Positions 11,405 to 24,619 of a stretch of 64,000 nt of DNA are shown here, in pieces. The notes beneath the pieces were generated by a model that worked only from the letters and a program-made list of their open reading frames with translations, ran no database searches and had not been told where the DNA came from. Source of the stretch: Brachionus rotundiformis (lineage: Eukaryota > Rotifera > Eurotatoria > Ploima > Brachionidae); assembly GCA_016802295.1 (NCBI GenBank), contig JAESIW010000137.1, forward strand, positions 4,153,795 to 4,217,794. Reading direction: 5' to 3'. Within the stretch, counting starts at the first letter, position 1. Each line of letters begins with the position of its first letter. The position numbers and the translations under genes are program-made.

Positions 11405-13727
11405 CGCTAAATTAAAATTTATAAGATTTTAAACTAAGTGAGATTTTTAATGCGTCCTAAGCTGAGAAAACTAAATGTAAAAACGATTCGCCTCCAAGAC
11501 AGACTTTTGTTTTTGTATTACCTGTTCTATTCAGCTACCTACGAATTAACAAAAGTCGATTCTAACAAGAAAATCTCAATTTGCTCAGGGCTATTGAGCT
11601 TTCTCTTTCGAAAATGTATGCTTATTTGGAGACAATATAAATAAGCTAATGATTTACATCTAGCTTGGTACTTTAGTCTAGAGCAGACCTTATTATTAAA
11701 TAAGAATAATGTTAAGATTTGGTTGTCTAAGTTTCATTAAAACTTTTTAGATGGCTTTTTGAAATTTATTTTAAATGGTTTCTTTATTATTATTTTTCTA
11801 CCATTGTTCTCAACATTTTGTAAATATTTAAATTTATTCGGATTAAGAGTCAAGCTAAATAATGCAAATTTGGTTTTGGTTCTGGACTGTAAATAGAAAT
11901 CCGTGTGCTTGATTTTTAGGTATTAGTGAATAGAATGGTTTGTGGAATACTTAGAAACTAAATTTGGCATATTATTTTCATATATATTTTCAAATTAAAT
12001 ATTTTTAAAAATTTAGCTTCTTTATTAAAATGTTACATAATATTTAAAATAATTTAAAGTGGCAATGAGATAAAGTATCGAAAAAAAGAATTTATTGATC
12101 AGTTTTTAAAGTTCATATTTATATCAAATTGAAGCCTTTATGAAAATTTTTATATTTAATTTTAGAATTGATATTTTTAAGGGTTTGATTAATTTTTATA
12201 CTTGTGCGTCAGTAATTTGTTTATTACCTCTAGCTCGGAACTATTATTGGTGAAATTCACTTTGATGAAATTGGCAATCATAAATAAATCATAGATAATT
12301 TGAATCATCAGACTCAAAAATCTCTTTTTATTTTCAGAAATTAGTATGCTATATAATAAAGATTAATTCTAATTAAATTATCAATTATTTCTTATTTTAA
12401 TTAAATTAGAATTCAAGCTTTGAAGGTCAAAATTTTTATAATATTAAAAATTTATTGGCAAATATTATTGAATATGAAAAATAATTTTAAAAAGTTAAAA
12501 ATTTTATAGTTAAGATTCATTTATAATTGCTTGAATAACAAATTTAAGATCTATACTTTTGTGAATAGGTTTTTAAGAAGCAAAAATTCTTTTTATCGAA
12601 AATTTTTCTAAAAAAAACATTTTCTTATCAAAATAAAAAATTTCTAAATATTTGTCAAGATTTATTATAATAAATTGTTAGTATGTCTATTTTATTATTT
12701 TTTTTGTTTGAATTTATTATAGATTTTATTTTATTTTTTTATTATTTTTTAAATTTTGGCAGGATATGAATAACATTTGAAAATTTCTTTCAAGAAATTT
12801 TAATTTGAATTAAATTAATTGAATTTTTTTACTATTTGATTTTACTGTTTGAATAGTTCCTTCTAATCATTGGGGCTTCTAAATTAATTAAAAACTAAAA
12901 CTTCTATGAGTAAAAATATAATTCCTTCTCCTACTTTTTAATTCCCTTGAATTTATTTCTTGAAAATTTGGAATCGAGTTTTTTTTTTCAGATAAATAAA
13001 ACTTTTATGCACAAGATTAAGTAATTTTTACTTTTTTTTTAATTCACAAAGGCTATTTTTTTGAAAATTGTGGAAATAATTGGTTTTAGATCTAAAAATG
13101 TTGATCTATAAGGCCTAACAAACGGTATAGGTCTAATTTCAGTTTAATTAACAAAAAATACTCAATTTTAACTTCAAAAAGCCTTGCTTCAACAAACGAT
13201 CTTAGGTAGATGAAAAAAATTTATTGAGTCTTGCAAATTTTTAATTAATATAATAAAAATAAATTATTTTTATCAGCTTTTATTTTAAAAATCTACATTT
13301 TCATTATTTGATTAGTTTTTTTTGTTTTACTTTAGCTTTAATTATGAAAATAAATTAAGAAAAAAAGAACAAAAAGACAATAGAATAAATCTGGTTATTT
13401 TTGATCTACCTTTTTTTGTTGGTAAAAAAAAGAAATCTGAATTTTTGGGAAAAAATTTTAATGCCATTTTCTATATCTGGTAAATTCTGTGGTTCAAGAA
13501 TTGATGACTTAAGTGTGATTTAACATCATCTGCTGGATACCATAGACTAGGCTAACGAAAGCATTACCTAATTATATTTTTAAAACTGAACATAAGAATT
13601 AAGCAAAAACAGATTTAAATAAAATTTATTAAATTTTTTAAATAAAATTTAAAATTTGTTTGACAAAATAAATTTACATTTAATTTACATATTAATTTTT
13701 ACAATTAGTTAAATTTAAAAATATATT
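11405..13727. other. Intergenic, upstream of the giant gene and downstream of RasGRP
   Basis: AT-rich and without a supportable gene. A 68-codon open frame on plus (11438-11644) shows no family resemblance. A minus-strand AATAAA at 13625-13630 is a plausible poly(A) signal for RasGRP, about 100 nt past its stop. The sequence just before 11404 should contain the promoter or 5' leader of the giant gene, but I see no distinct motif. Confidence 0.5.
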
Positions 13728-16700
13728 TTAAAAAAGTTTTATTTTAAGACTTTTGAGTTCACCATTAGGACCATCTTCCAGAAAGTCTCTGTCATCAATA
13801 TCGTCGTCAATTGACTCATTTTCTTGCTTCAACTCGACACAATCTTCCTGCTGGTCAATATTTGACTCGTCATCAAGTTCAATTTGTCTTTTGTCACATT
13901 CGACTTCATATCTCTCCTAGAAAAATAAAAAAATAAAAATATACATTCTTTACTTTATCTATCAATAGTTACTCTATCAATTTCTCTTAATTTCAAAAAA
14001 ACCTCATTGTCCTCGTCGTTAGAACTATAAAAATTGTCAGATTGATAGCTCTCATTCAAATAATTAAAGTCAGAGTCGGACTCAATCCGATTGTGGTCAT
14101 TAGATACCCTCAAATTCTTGGAATCGCAGCTAATTGACTTTACATTTATTAACTCAAGTTTAGAGGGCTTGAAGGCGATTGTCTCAATCGGTCTAGGTAT
14201 CAACTTGGCCGGCTTATTTACTCCATTATTCAAATAGGACTCGGAGTTTTTTTTCTCAAATTTTTTATTGTAGTCTATGATTGAGGCAAATGTGGATATT
14301 TTGGTAAAAGGCTTAGTTGTGTTGACAATTGGACATGACTCATCTACATTGGGTGTTTGGCTAGAACCTGGTGCGATGCTCGCCAATTTAGACGATAAAT
14401 TCAAGTCTGAGTCTTTTTTGACCATGTTGCATCCCACAGTCGAGTCCAAAATTTTGCTTGATGACAGTCGGTCTGAAATTGTTTGGCTAAGTGAGACATT
14501 TTTGTTCAAATTGACATTTAGATTGGTATCATCGGTGTCTGGCTTATTGGTCATTTTGAAACCGGCATTTAGAATTCTGTCTGGCAACCAATTTTCTAAA
14601 TTTTCACTATTTGAACAAATAAGAGGTCCTCTGGGAATTAGAGTAACTGAATGTGGTTCTACTGTCAAGCTGCATTGTGAAGGCAAGGATTTGCGTCGTT
14701 TTGGTGACTTTTTGCCAGAAAAGGATGCCAAACGACTTGTCCGAGACATTGAATTTAGTGTAGGAGTGTTTTCACTTTTTTCTTCGCTATTTGTTTCAGT
14801 TATTTCTGTCTCGACCAGTGTGGAACTGGTGAAAGATGTGTTGTTGCTTTGTTTGTTGTATGCGTCTTCGTTTTCCGAGTCACTTTCATCTGACATGAAT
14901 AGCTCGTCAAAATTGTCAGTCTGGGTTGCTTTTTGCTTTACTTTGGGTTGTTCACGGGTAGAAGAACGTACCGAGATGGTTCGGTAGCGGCTGGAGTCGG
15001 TCGACGAAGCTTGTCGATGCATTCCAAAGTTCCGCTTCGATCGACATTCCATCACTATCCGGTCTTTACAAACTCTATGCGCATTTATGCCGCAGTCTTT
15101 GCACTTCCAGCCCTGTTTGATCAGGCCCCAAAGCTTTATTTTTAAATTTTTATTTTAATTAGTTCTAAAAGTAAAGCCAGGCTTACAAATCCATCACAGT
15201 GGTTGCAAAAGGTCGGCTTAAAATAGGTCGTCTCGTGGAAGTCGTGCTTAAATTCGGTTTTTAAGGCATGGTAATTGGCCTTCAGAAAATAGTTCTTCAT
15301 CTCTTCACCACTGATCATACCATCTCTGATTTAAACATCAAAATTAGTTTTTGATATAATTTGATATTAAAATTTTTGATATTTAATATTCTTGTTATCT
15401 GCTTGGTTCTTGGTTCTTCAAAAACCAGTGGATGGTCCAGAAAGATGAAAATTAATCTTTTTTGGAAGAAAGGCTAGATAAAATAAAATCAAAGCCTTAA
15501 TTGGTCAAAAGAATATATTAAAAATATATATAAAATCATTATTTTCTAAAATTAATTTTTATGAATAAGCTTACCAAAATAAGGTAATTTATCTGTTTTA
15601 TTAATCTGGGAAAAAGAAGTCAATTAATTTTGATCGCTGGCCTACTCTTAGACTTAAATCATAACTATTTACGACTTTGAAATGATCATATAATGAAACT
15701 TCCTTTTTTTTTCCTGGACTATATTTTTTCTCAATATTTTTAGAAAGATAAATTTAAGTCAAATTTTTTAATTTATTTAAAATTAAATGGATTAAATTTA
15801 ATTGTAGTTTTTAATTAGAAAAATAAAGCATCAGGTTTTTTCTATCCCCTAAATTCCTTTTTAACAATGAGTTGATATTTTTTTATTTATATTGATTACT
15901 TAAGAGAAATTAAATTTAAATTAATAAATAAGTAAATTTTTTATTAGCTTATAAAAAGTTACTCTCTAATGTCAAAGTCTGTCTTGAGAATATAAAAAAT
16001 TCAAGTACAGAAAAAATTAGAAAATATAGAAAAACCTTTTACAATAGATAAATAGTACATTGGCTTCACCAGTAGATAAATATAAAGAATCGTTGAATAT
16101 GCTTAAATTCTTAATTGAACTGGTGCAAGCCTTATGACTTAACAGTAAACAAGGGATCAAGTGATAAACCAAAAATAAATTTATCAACTATCTTCCCTAT
16201 TAATCCAAATAATAATCAAAATATATTTAATTTAATAAATTAAGCATGTGATGAATAACTAAAGCTTTTACAGTATTCTTAAAAATCTTTCTTAGCTTTT
16301 TCCTAACTTGATTCCGTCAGATTGCGATAATTTTGCTTCCCTATATTTAAAAAAATAAAATATAACAAACTTTATTAATGTAATTAAGTAAAGTATTAAT
16401 AAAAATTATCGAAATTTAAAATTTTAGATTCTTATAATATTTAGATTATTATAGTGAAAAATATGGCTCGAGTCTCTTACCAAGATGTTTAAATAATTTT
16501 GATATTAAACAATTATTAAAATAATTATCCGAATCATTATTTATATTTTAAAGTAAAAATTAATCATTTTAATAAATTTTGTCGAAAAATTCCTTTTAAT
16601 TAATTTTTATTTATTTTAATTTAAATAAAAGTCTTACTTGTCCGCATCGAGTACAGCAAAGGTGTCAATGAAAGGAAAATTTTGAGCAATTTCATAAAAT

Positions 16701-19700
16701 TCAGCTTGGGAAATGAAACCGTCCCGGTCGTGGTCATAATTTTTGAAAACTGCATCGACCATCGATTTGACATGCTTTTGAATTGTCTGAGGATCAGGAG
16801 GGGTGGATATGCTCTTGGCCCAATCAGCAAAAGCAGAAATTCTCGATGGAGTACTCGGCTTTAAAATGTAGATTAGAAAAAAAAATTCTTTTAATTTGGT
16901 AAATTTTTGTTTACCGAAGAGACTGAAGTTCTGGGCTCGCGAGCCAGTGATAACTCGTAAATCTCATCCTCAGAATAGCTCATGTCCAAAGATAATTGCA
17001 GAAGCTTAATCAAATCACGGTTCTCTTGTACCGGTGGTACTGAATTTTGCAAATTGGTAACACTCTGAAATATAACTGATAATTTAGCCATTTTGCGAAA
17101 ATTTATTAAGTCGTTATCCAGTTTGTCCAAATGAGCTGTGTGCAAAGAAATCATGTCTTTTAAGTGTATACCACTTAAGAAAAAAAATAAAGTACTTTTC
17201 CAAATTAGGAAAATAATAAAACAAATTGTACATGATAGGAATCCAGAAGTTTTTAATCTCACTTATAGTCTTTCGGTACTGACCATAGTTACAATTGGAC
17301 GAAAGTAATTCCATGAAATCACCGAGTACTTTTTGATCTTCGACAGAAAGGTACAAATTGGTCTTGGATAAACGGGCTAGGGCACTGTGACATATGCCTC
17401 CAATAACAGCCATCAATGAATTAAAATTTTGCAATTGTCTCAGATGCTTTTTGAAAATAAGATAAGCAAATATTTTTAATTAAAAATTTAGTCTACCTTG
17501 GCAACTTCAATAAATTTATGGATTATATCTGCCCGCTGTTTTGGAGTAGTCTTGCTTAAAACCATACATTGAATCCACTGAGACAAGCCATTGAATAATT
17601 GAATCGACCGTTCTAGCGGTGGATTGTTTTGGATGCTTCCATTAATTGCATAAGATTTGTAGTCTTGGAACTGATGAAAAAATATTAAGCCAAGTTTTTT
17701 TTTTCCTTAATAAAATAGATACACTTATTCTGCGCAGAGTTTTCCATTCCAAGTAGGTAAGTTGACTGGCCAGTACTTCAGGCTCGATTTTGTCAAAGCC
17801 CAGAGCAATTTTTTGCTTTGGCCTGAGTGGATTTTTGGTCGTAAGTTTCCTCATCCAGTCATAGCACTCTATTTTGGATATGTCGAAGAATTTCAGCTGA
17901 TCTTTGTGACCATTAATGGCAATAATGCTGGAGAATTTTTTAAGTGATTCTATGAGTAAATTGTCTAATACAAAGTGAAAAGTAAATGTGTTGATCCAAT
18001 ATCTTAAATTAAAAAGGTAATTAAAATTATGAAAGAATAAAAATTAGATTAAAATTTTAGCTAAGGTGTAATTAATTTTTAATGCGTGACCAAAATGAGT
18101 TAAACAATAACCAGTTATAAGATGCTTTTGACATAAATTGATGTGAAAATATTTTTTTAATATACTTAATACATATTTAATTTATAAATTTTTAAAATAT
18201 TTATACAACAAATGGATAAAATTAATTTTGGTGATTCAGTCTTTTATTCTTATTCGTTTGAATGGTAAGCTAATTAGTAAGAATATTTGATAGCCTTTAA
18301 TAAATTTAAAATTATTTTTTTAAAATAAACTATTTAAATGTCTTTGTTATACGGCAATTAAAGTTTATGATCAAATTTAATGCTAAAAATTATTCTTAAA
18401 AAAGGATTTAAATATCTTTAATTAATATTATTCATGGCAAATATTAAATATCTTTATTCATTTTTTTCTATTGATACTTGTTTTGGTTATGGTTAAATAC
18501 GATCTGGTAAACATTATAATATGTCTTTGAATTAGAAGAACCATTAGCAAAATGAATGAATTAAATAGAAATGAAAATATCATTTATAAAAAACGTGGAA
18601 GAACAGTTGGATCAAAAAATGAAAAATATAAAGTATTTTTGATTTTTATATTTTTGTTTCTATTAAAAAATTACCGCTTAATTTCCATTAAAAAAGGGTG
18701 TCCCTAACCACCACATTCAATTCCTAAACACACACATCTAATGTTCTTAATTTAAGATAAAAAAATATTTAAATTTAATGCTCGCCCCCCTGGCTATGCT
18801 TGTACCAATAGACCTATTGAGTCATTTAATCAGTCAATAAGTATGACCAAATACTATTCAATAAATTCTTGACGAATTTAGTTCTGTACCAACTGTTCTT
18901 ACAGCTATGTCAAAACTAGCAAAAAAATGTTTTTAAAAAATGAATGAATTTAATAGAATTGAGTCTTAATTGCTAAATTATTATTAAAAATAAAATGGAA
19001 GATTCGATTTGTGTGTGTATGTTTTAACTTAACTACATTACACATCAAGAATTAAATGTGTGTTGGTAATATTTGAGTGTGTGGTGACACAATATTCCCA
19101 TTAAACAAAGAACAATCAATAAACAATTTGTTTCTAAATTGAGTATTTTTGTTATTTTTTTACAAAAAGTAGGGAAAGATCATAATTATAGAAAGTATAT
19201 TAAAAAAGAACACTTTTTAAAATAATTTTTGAGCATGATTATTAAATTTTGATTATCTTAATGTTGAATTTAAAAATATAATCAATTGGAAAATTAATTA
19301 ATTAATTAATATTCTTTAAAAAAAAACATAATATCAAAAATAGAATTTTAAACAAATAAAAATAACGCCTTAAAACTGCACCATTTTTTTTGCTTCCTTC
19401 CCGAAAAACATAAAATAGGCCAAATAATGAATTAAAAATCATTGGAACAACTTGGCATTAAAGTCGTGTTTAAATTTTTTGAAGATACATTTAAATATCC
19501 AAAAATAAATTGTACTTATACAGCTCTTTTAGAATGATCCTAACTGAAAATTAGTCATTATATCTTTAAAAAGCATAATATTTCATTCAAATTTAATTTT
19601 AAAATATATTTATTGGGTCAATCTCTCCTGAGCTTCCTATAAGTCTCTTGTCAATAATATTGTTGATTTATGATCAAATGATATTTTTATTTTGAGCAAA

Positions 19701-22700
19701 TCAAAATTTTTTAATTAAATATTTTAATGAGTTAAGATTAAAATGGTCAAAATTGGTACCTGAAAGTGTAGCATATTCTTAATTGATAGCTGTTGGAATG
19801 CTGGGTATGGTTATCTTCGTATTTTAGGTACAGGCCTGAAAGCATGTTAACCAATTCTTCAGATTCCATGAACCATTTGTGCATTAGAAGAAACACCCGC
19901 GGAAAATCGGTTCCAGGATTTAGATTTCCAGAGGAGTCTTTAAAATTTAAGTTGAATTTATAAAATTTAACCAAAACTCAAATATATACCAAAGGATTCT
20001 ACTAAAATTTCGATCAGTTTGGGAAGATTAGCGGCACGAATTTTTATGCCCTTTATAACTTCGTTGGATTCCTCGATGAAGAATATTTGTGATGTAAAAT
20101 TTTGCTCGGTCTGTTCGGTTTCAGGACTTGCTGATGATTCGAAGGTGACCGGACTGTAGTCATCCATTGAGTGAAGATCGGTGATTGCATGTGTTCGCTT
20201 AAGTGGTGGTGATTCGCGTACCTTTGGTGACGAGGAAATTACCACGTGATTACTTGGCTTTTCGTTTATTTCAAGTGAAATTTGATTCTGAAATATTTCT
20301 GTTTTTGAACTCTGTGGTTCCAAATTGTTCACTTCAACTATTCTCCTGCATGAATCTTCTGGCAAAGATTTCATCGGACAAAATTTATCAATCTTTATAA
20401 ATTAAAAAATTAAAATTTTATTTCTATTTTAAATTTTTTTTTATAGATAAAACATTATTATCGCCTTCTAATCGATTTTTCATGTTAAATTACATAATAA
20501 AGTACCTGGATTTTTCACATAAAATTTTTTTTTGTTTATTGATTTAATTTATTAATTTAAGTTTAATAATAAAATTTTTCAACTTAAACCAGAACTTTTA
20601 TATCATTTTATATTCATTAAGGCGGGTATCAGCTTGTCACTCGAACTACGCAGAACAATGCTATGTAGATTGGTTTTTTTTTAAGTTTCAAAATGCATAA
20701 ACTTTTTTTTGTTGTTGATAAATTATAAAATTCTTGACGTCAATTTGTGCTTTTTTTAATTTTGATTTTAGATTTTAGACATTAAATTAGGTTTGCTCCG
20801 GAAAGAAGCAGGAAAGAAAAAGTAAGATTCTTGAGTGAGAAGTGAGAGATTTATTATACAATGACAGAATAAAGTTTAATAGAAAGCAAATATGATAAAT
20901 TTGCGTCAGAGCCCAATCGGTAACCCTGATTTTATTAATTGGACCTATAATTAAAAACGCAATAAAACTCTAATATTAATTAAGGCACGTACCAAAGAAG
21001 ACAAAAGAAATTTTGTTAAAAAAAGATGATTCGAAACTGTGGTCTAATTCTGAGATTATTGAAATTTTTATCTGTAAATATAAATTGTCAAAAAGTTATT
21101 TGAAATTATCTTCTAGGTTATTTGACAATGATTGATTAAATAACATGATTATTAAATAAAAAGATAATATTTTTCTCTAATTAGTTTAGATAAATCAGTT
21201 GGGTAATTTTAGAAAACCGTAAATAACAATTAAAGATCAAGTGTACAGCCATTTTTTTACTTAAAAAGATAATAAAATTAATTATTTATTATACTTTTTA
21301 TTAAATCATTAAGTGAATAAATTTTCTATTTTAAATAGTGAATTTAAAGATGTAATTTTTCTAAACATTGACTTATAAGCATTTTTATTATCAATATAAA
21401 ATGTAATTTCTCTATGTTAAATTAGATTGTTGGAAAAAATTTAAAGTTCTTAAATTTTGAGCTATAAAAATTTTCTTATTTTTTTTAAAGTTTTTTCTAA
21501 ATAGATTAATTTGTTTTTGATTTTTTTGATTTAGGGTGTAAGAAAAATATTTTATGGTATCTATTGATAACTTAAAAAGTCTAAATTTAAAATAAACAAT
21601 CTTTTACCAGAAATAGTATCAAATTGAAAATTCGGATTTTATCATCAAAAAATAAAATAATAAATTTTGCGAAATAAATACCAACAATGCAGCTATTTTA
21701 TTTTTTTGATTAAGTGATTAGCAACCTTTTTATAAAATATTTTTTGATATCCTTTGACATCACTAGCTAAAGCAACATAATTTTTATTAAATTAATGACG
21801 AAATCAACTCAGCTTTGAGAACAATTTTAAAAAAATCAGCTATTTTCACTTTATTATGTTCTTCCAAAAATTTAAAATTTTATTTAAAAGAGAAAAAAAT
21901 TAAAAAAAATTTCTAATTATAGAGTATAATTTATAAACTATCTTAAGTACTTGATCTATGTGGAAATTAATTGACCACATCGAAATAGAATTAAATTTCC
22001 AAATGGATATTTAATTTGAAAGACTGGTAAAAAATTTTGGAAATGTTTTGAAATTTTAGCTACATTAAAACCAATTATGAGTAATCATAAAAATAGTTTC
22101 TTATTTGTTTTAAAAAAACCGAAGCCATATCAACCTTAAACTAATTTTTGTTATTAAATCAATAATTTTTTTTAATTTAAATTTATTAAAAAAAATTCTA
22201 AAAATAATTTCTAATGTTTAATTTTTAAATTGATCTAATTCGAAAATAATTAATATATGGTCTCACCTTAAATTCAGTCTGATAATTGATTGACTTGTGG
22301 TCAGGTTGGTAAAAAGCTGACCTATTCGGCGAAAGATTGGTCGACGAAAAGGACAATGGCTTTGAATCGACATGGCTATTAATTGATATGACTTTGCTGG
22401 TTACGACAGATTTTGGTTTTATGTCTTGACTTGACGACGAAGACTTAATTGGTCTAAAAACTCGAAGGGTCTGGCTTTGCTTGGTCAACTTTTGAATATG
22501 AGTTTGGCTATTGAACAGCGATGACGAAGAAGACGATGACGACGAAGAGGACGACGACAGCGATGACAAAAGAATGCTTGAGAAGTTTTTAGGGGTCTTT
22601 TTGGTATAAGACTTGTTGGCAACTATTTGGTCATATTCGATCGATTTAGGCGAATCGATCTTCAAATCAAGGCACTCAAGGTTGTAATTGAGATACTTTT

Positions 22701-23055
22701 TAATATGTTTTCTATTAAAATTTCTAAGGTCTGTTTGTGAGACCAGCGACGAGGCCTTGATCAACTTTTTGCCAGATATCTGCTTTGGCGATGAGTGCCG
22801 GATGTCACTAAACAGGGTATTGAAGCAGTAAATGTTGTCCGACTTTAGCATGAACATATTCTCGGACGAGTTCTTCTCAAAAGAGTCCAACTTGAGGCTA
22901 TTGGTGCGAATGAGTGTTGTTTTGGTCATTTTGGTGCATCCGGTCGTTGTTGATGAGCATGATGAGCTGGACTCGAAAGACAAAATTGGCGAACGAACTC
23001 GACTAGAGACCAGATGTTGGTTAACAAACAAATTATCAGCTTCATTGTTTGTCAT
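13728..23055 (-). CDS. RASGRP: RAS guanyl-releasing protein (RasGRP family), about 1335 aa
   Basis: Exons in transcript order: 23055-22267, 20392-19990, 19937-19760, 18002-17723, 17670-17497, 17446-17232, 17173-16915, 16858-16638, 15325-15187, 15133-13973, 13916-13728 (4008 nt, all phases match). Domains: Ser-rich N-terminal extension (1 to about 365); RasGEF N-terminal/REM (about 370-480, ending ICYTFRYWINTF); CDC25 catalytic domain (about 530-765, with EWKTLRRISFQDY, LMAVIGGICHSALARL, IPIIGIHLKDMISLH and EDEIYELSLAREPR); EF-hand 1 DHDRDGFISQAEF and EF-hand 2 DADKDGMISGEEM with the short spacing typical of RasGRPs; C1 (about 865-915) with a perfect H-x12-C-x2-C-x13-C-x2-C-x4-H-x2-C-x7-C pattern. 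By family knowledge it loads Ras/Rap with GTP at membranes in response to diacylglycerol and Ca2+. About 400 acidic/Ser-rich residues follow C1. Exon 1 is joined across a 1.9-kb intron on phase and a good GTGAGA donor only; translation could instead start at the ATG at 20374. Confidence 0.9.
18552..18935 (+). pseudogene. MULE-like DNA transposon relic with AT-hook
   Basis: In the 1.76-kb intron of RasGRP (18003-19759) the plus strand has an ATG followed by NIIYKKRGRTVGSKNEKYK, an AT-hook of the RGRPxGSKN type common in animal transposon proteins. About 190 nt further on, GYACTNRPIESFNQSI resembles the C-terminal TNNPIESFN block of MULE-type transposases. After a frameshift near 18865 the text ILDEFSSVPTVLTAMSKLAKKC continues it. 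Stops and the shift show it is dead. Imperfectly inverted GTGTGTGT/ACACACAC-rich stretches around 18711-18740 and 19008-19085 could be remains of its ends. Confidence 0.55.
22520..22567 (-). repeat. Low-complexity poly-Ser codon tract in RasGRP exon 1
   Basis: A run of mixed Ser codons (TCG, TCC, TCA, TCT, AGC on minus; GACGA-type on plus) encodes a poly-serine run near residues 163-180. Use of several synonymous codons argues against simple triplet slippage of one codon and for selection on the protein, or age. Confidence 0.6.
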
Positions 23056-24619
23056 ATTATAAACCTTGGTTTTAGATAGCTTTTAAAAATTCTTGCTTAG
23101 CGGTATTTTGACATTTAACTCTTCAATCAGATCTATATATAAATTTTTTTTCTATAAAATTGCATCTTATCTTTTTAAAACATTTTGATAAAATTAAAAA
23201 ATTAATTTTTTTTTTGATGAAAATTATCTATTACATAATTCTAATAAGCTAAGAGCTTGCTTTTTTAAAAAAACAATCACCAGGTATCCGTGTATACATT
23301 TGCCTTAGTTAATTAAAATATTAAATAATATTTTGATAGAAAATTTAATTCTTTAAATAATTTCAAAATGTATTCTAGCAGACTCTCAGGCAAGGTTTAT
23401 TTGGTGTCTTAGAATTTTAAGTGACAGCCTAAATCTTAAATCTTCAGCAGACACGAGATGAATATTGGTATCGTCTAATTAATGATGGAAAAACAGGAGC
23501 TAGCATTTTCCAATAATCAAGTCATAATGTATTTTTTGCTATCAACATTGCCCTGTGCATTATTACTTTTTGAAAAAGAGAGAGTGAGAGAGAGAAAATA
23601 ATTATTATGTTATTTTAAATCTGGTATTCAATTATTACAACAAAATGATTGGCATCATCGGCAGCAGTTGAAATTAAATCAATAAAAAATGCTTGAAATT
23701 GATTTTTTTGCTCTTGTTGAAACAAATTTTATAATAATAAGCATAAATTTGCAAAATTTAAGCAAGATAAAATGCTTTAAATCGGGTGCTCTAAGATTAT
23801 TTATACCAATTATGATACATTTAAAACTTCCAGGTCTTTTTTACATAAATTATCGATGTCTGACAATTCTCTCAGTTCATCAAACTTTTCCAGCATGCCG
23901 AGTCTATTATTTATGTATCAATTTTAATCAAGTCTATAAGAAATGCCTATATGACAGCAAATTAATTTTTTCATTCATTTTAAAAATTCATTTTTAGCCT
24001 TATTTAAGAATAAAAAATCAATAAATTAAATTGAAACTTTTTTATCTGATCATAAACGACCTGTTAAGATTTTTTTGAATTAATAGCTTTTTTATCCGAT
24101 AGCTGTACAATTGAATTTTTTAGTTCTGAATGGCTTATTTGACGCTTTTTTTATCATGCATTAAAAATTTAATTACATTTCTATTGTCATAATGTTACTC
24201 TAGTTTTAGACATTATCAATTGCTTTTAAAATTTATCAAAAAAATTTATTACATCAATAAATTTAAAACATGCTTTTTACTATTATTATCTGAAAACTAA
24301 AGCTTTGAATTATTATAACATTTTTGGTGATAGTTTGCGCGAGAAAAAAACTTGATTGTCTTCAAAATATTCCAATTCTTAGCTTTTGGCAAAAATATAT
24401 TTCTGTTATATCAAATAATTTCTTATTTAGCCTCTTAGTCAAATAAAAAATTGCTTAAACACATTTTCTAAACTTTTTAATTAATTAAGCTAACTTTTTA
24501 TTGAATTTTTTAATCAAAAAAATTTATTAAATAATTAGAAAAGCGTTTTGGATTTCGATACTGTAAAAATTGTCAAACCGTGGTAAGGTTTAATGAATTG
24601 AATTGAATAGCGTTGCGGT
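23056..24619. other. Intergenic between RasGRP 5' end and TMX1 3' end
   Basis: AT-rich. It has a GA-rich purine tract at about 23575-23600. An open frame on plus at 23689-23997 has no recognisable domain and the composition of the background. It should hold the RasGRP promoter. A minus-strand AATAAA at 24523-24528 is a possible poly(A) signal for TMX1. Confidence 0.45.

Noticed and set aside
11438..11644. 68-codon plus-strand open frame upstream of the giant gene
   Set aside because: No recognisable feature and background composition; more likely 5' flanking DNA.
14277..15145. Plus-strand open frames opposite RasGRP exon 10
   Set aside because: Mirror of the Ser/Asp-rich tail and the C1 domain; the minus-strand reading has perfect family motifs.
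23689..23997. 102-codon plus-strand open frame
   Set aside because: Rich in Ile/Phe/Leu/Asn as expected of AT-rich random DNA; no splice or homology support.
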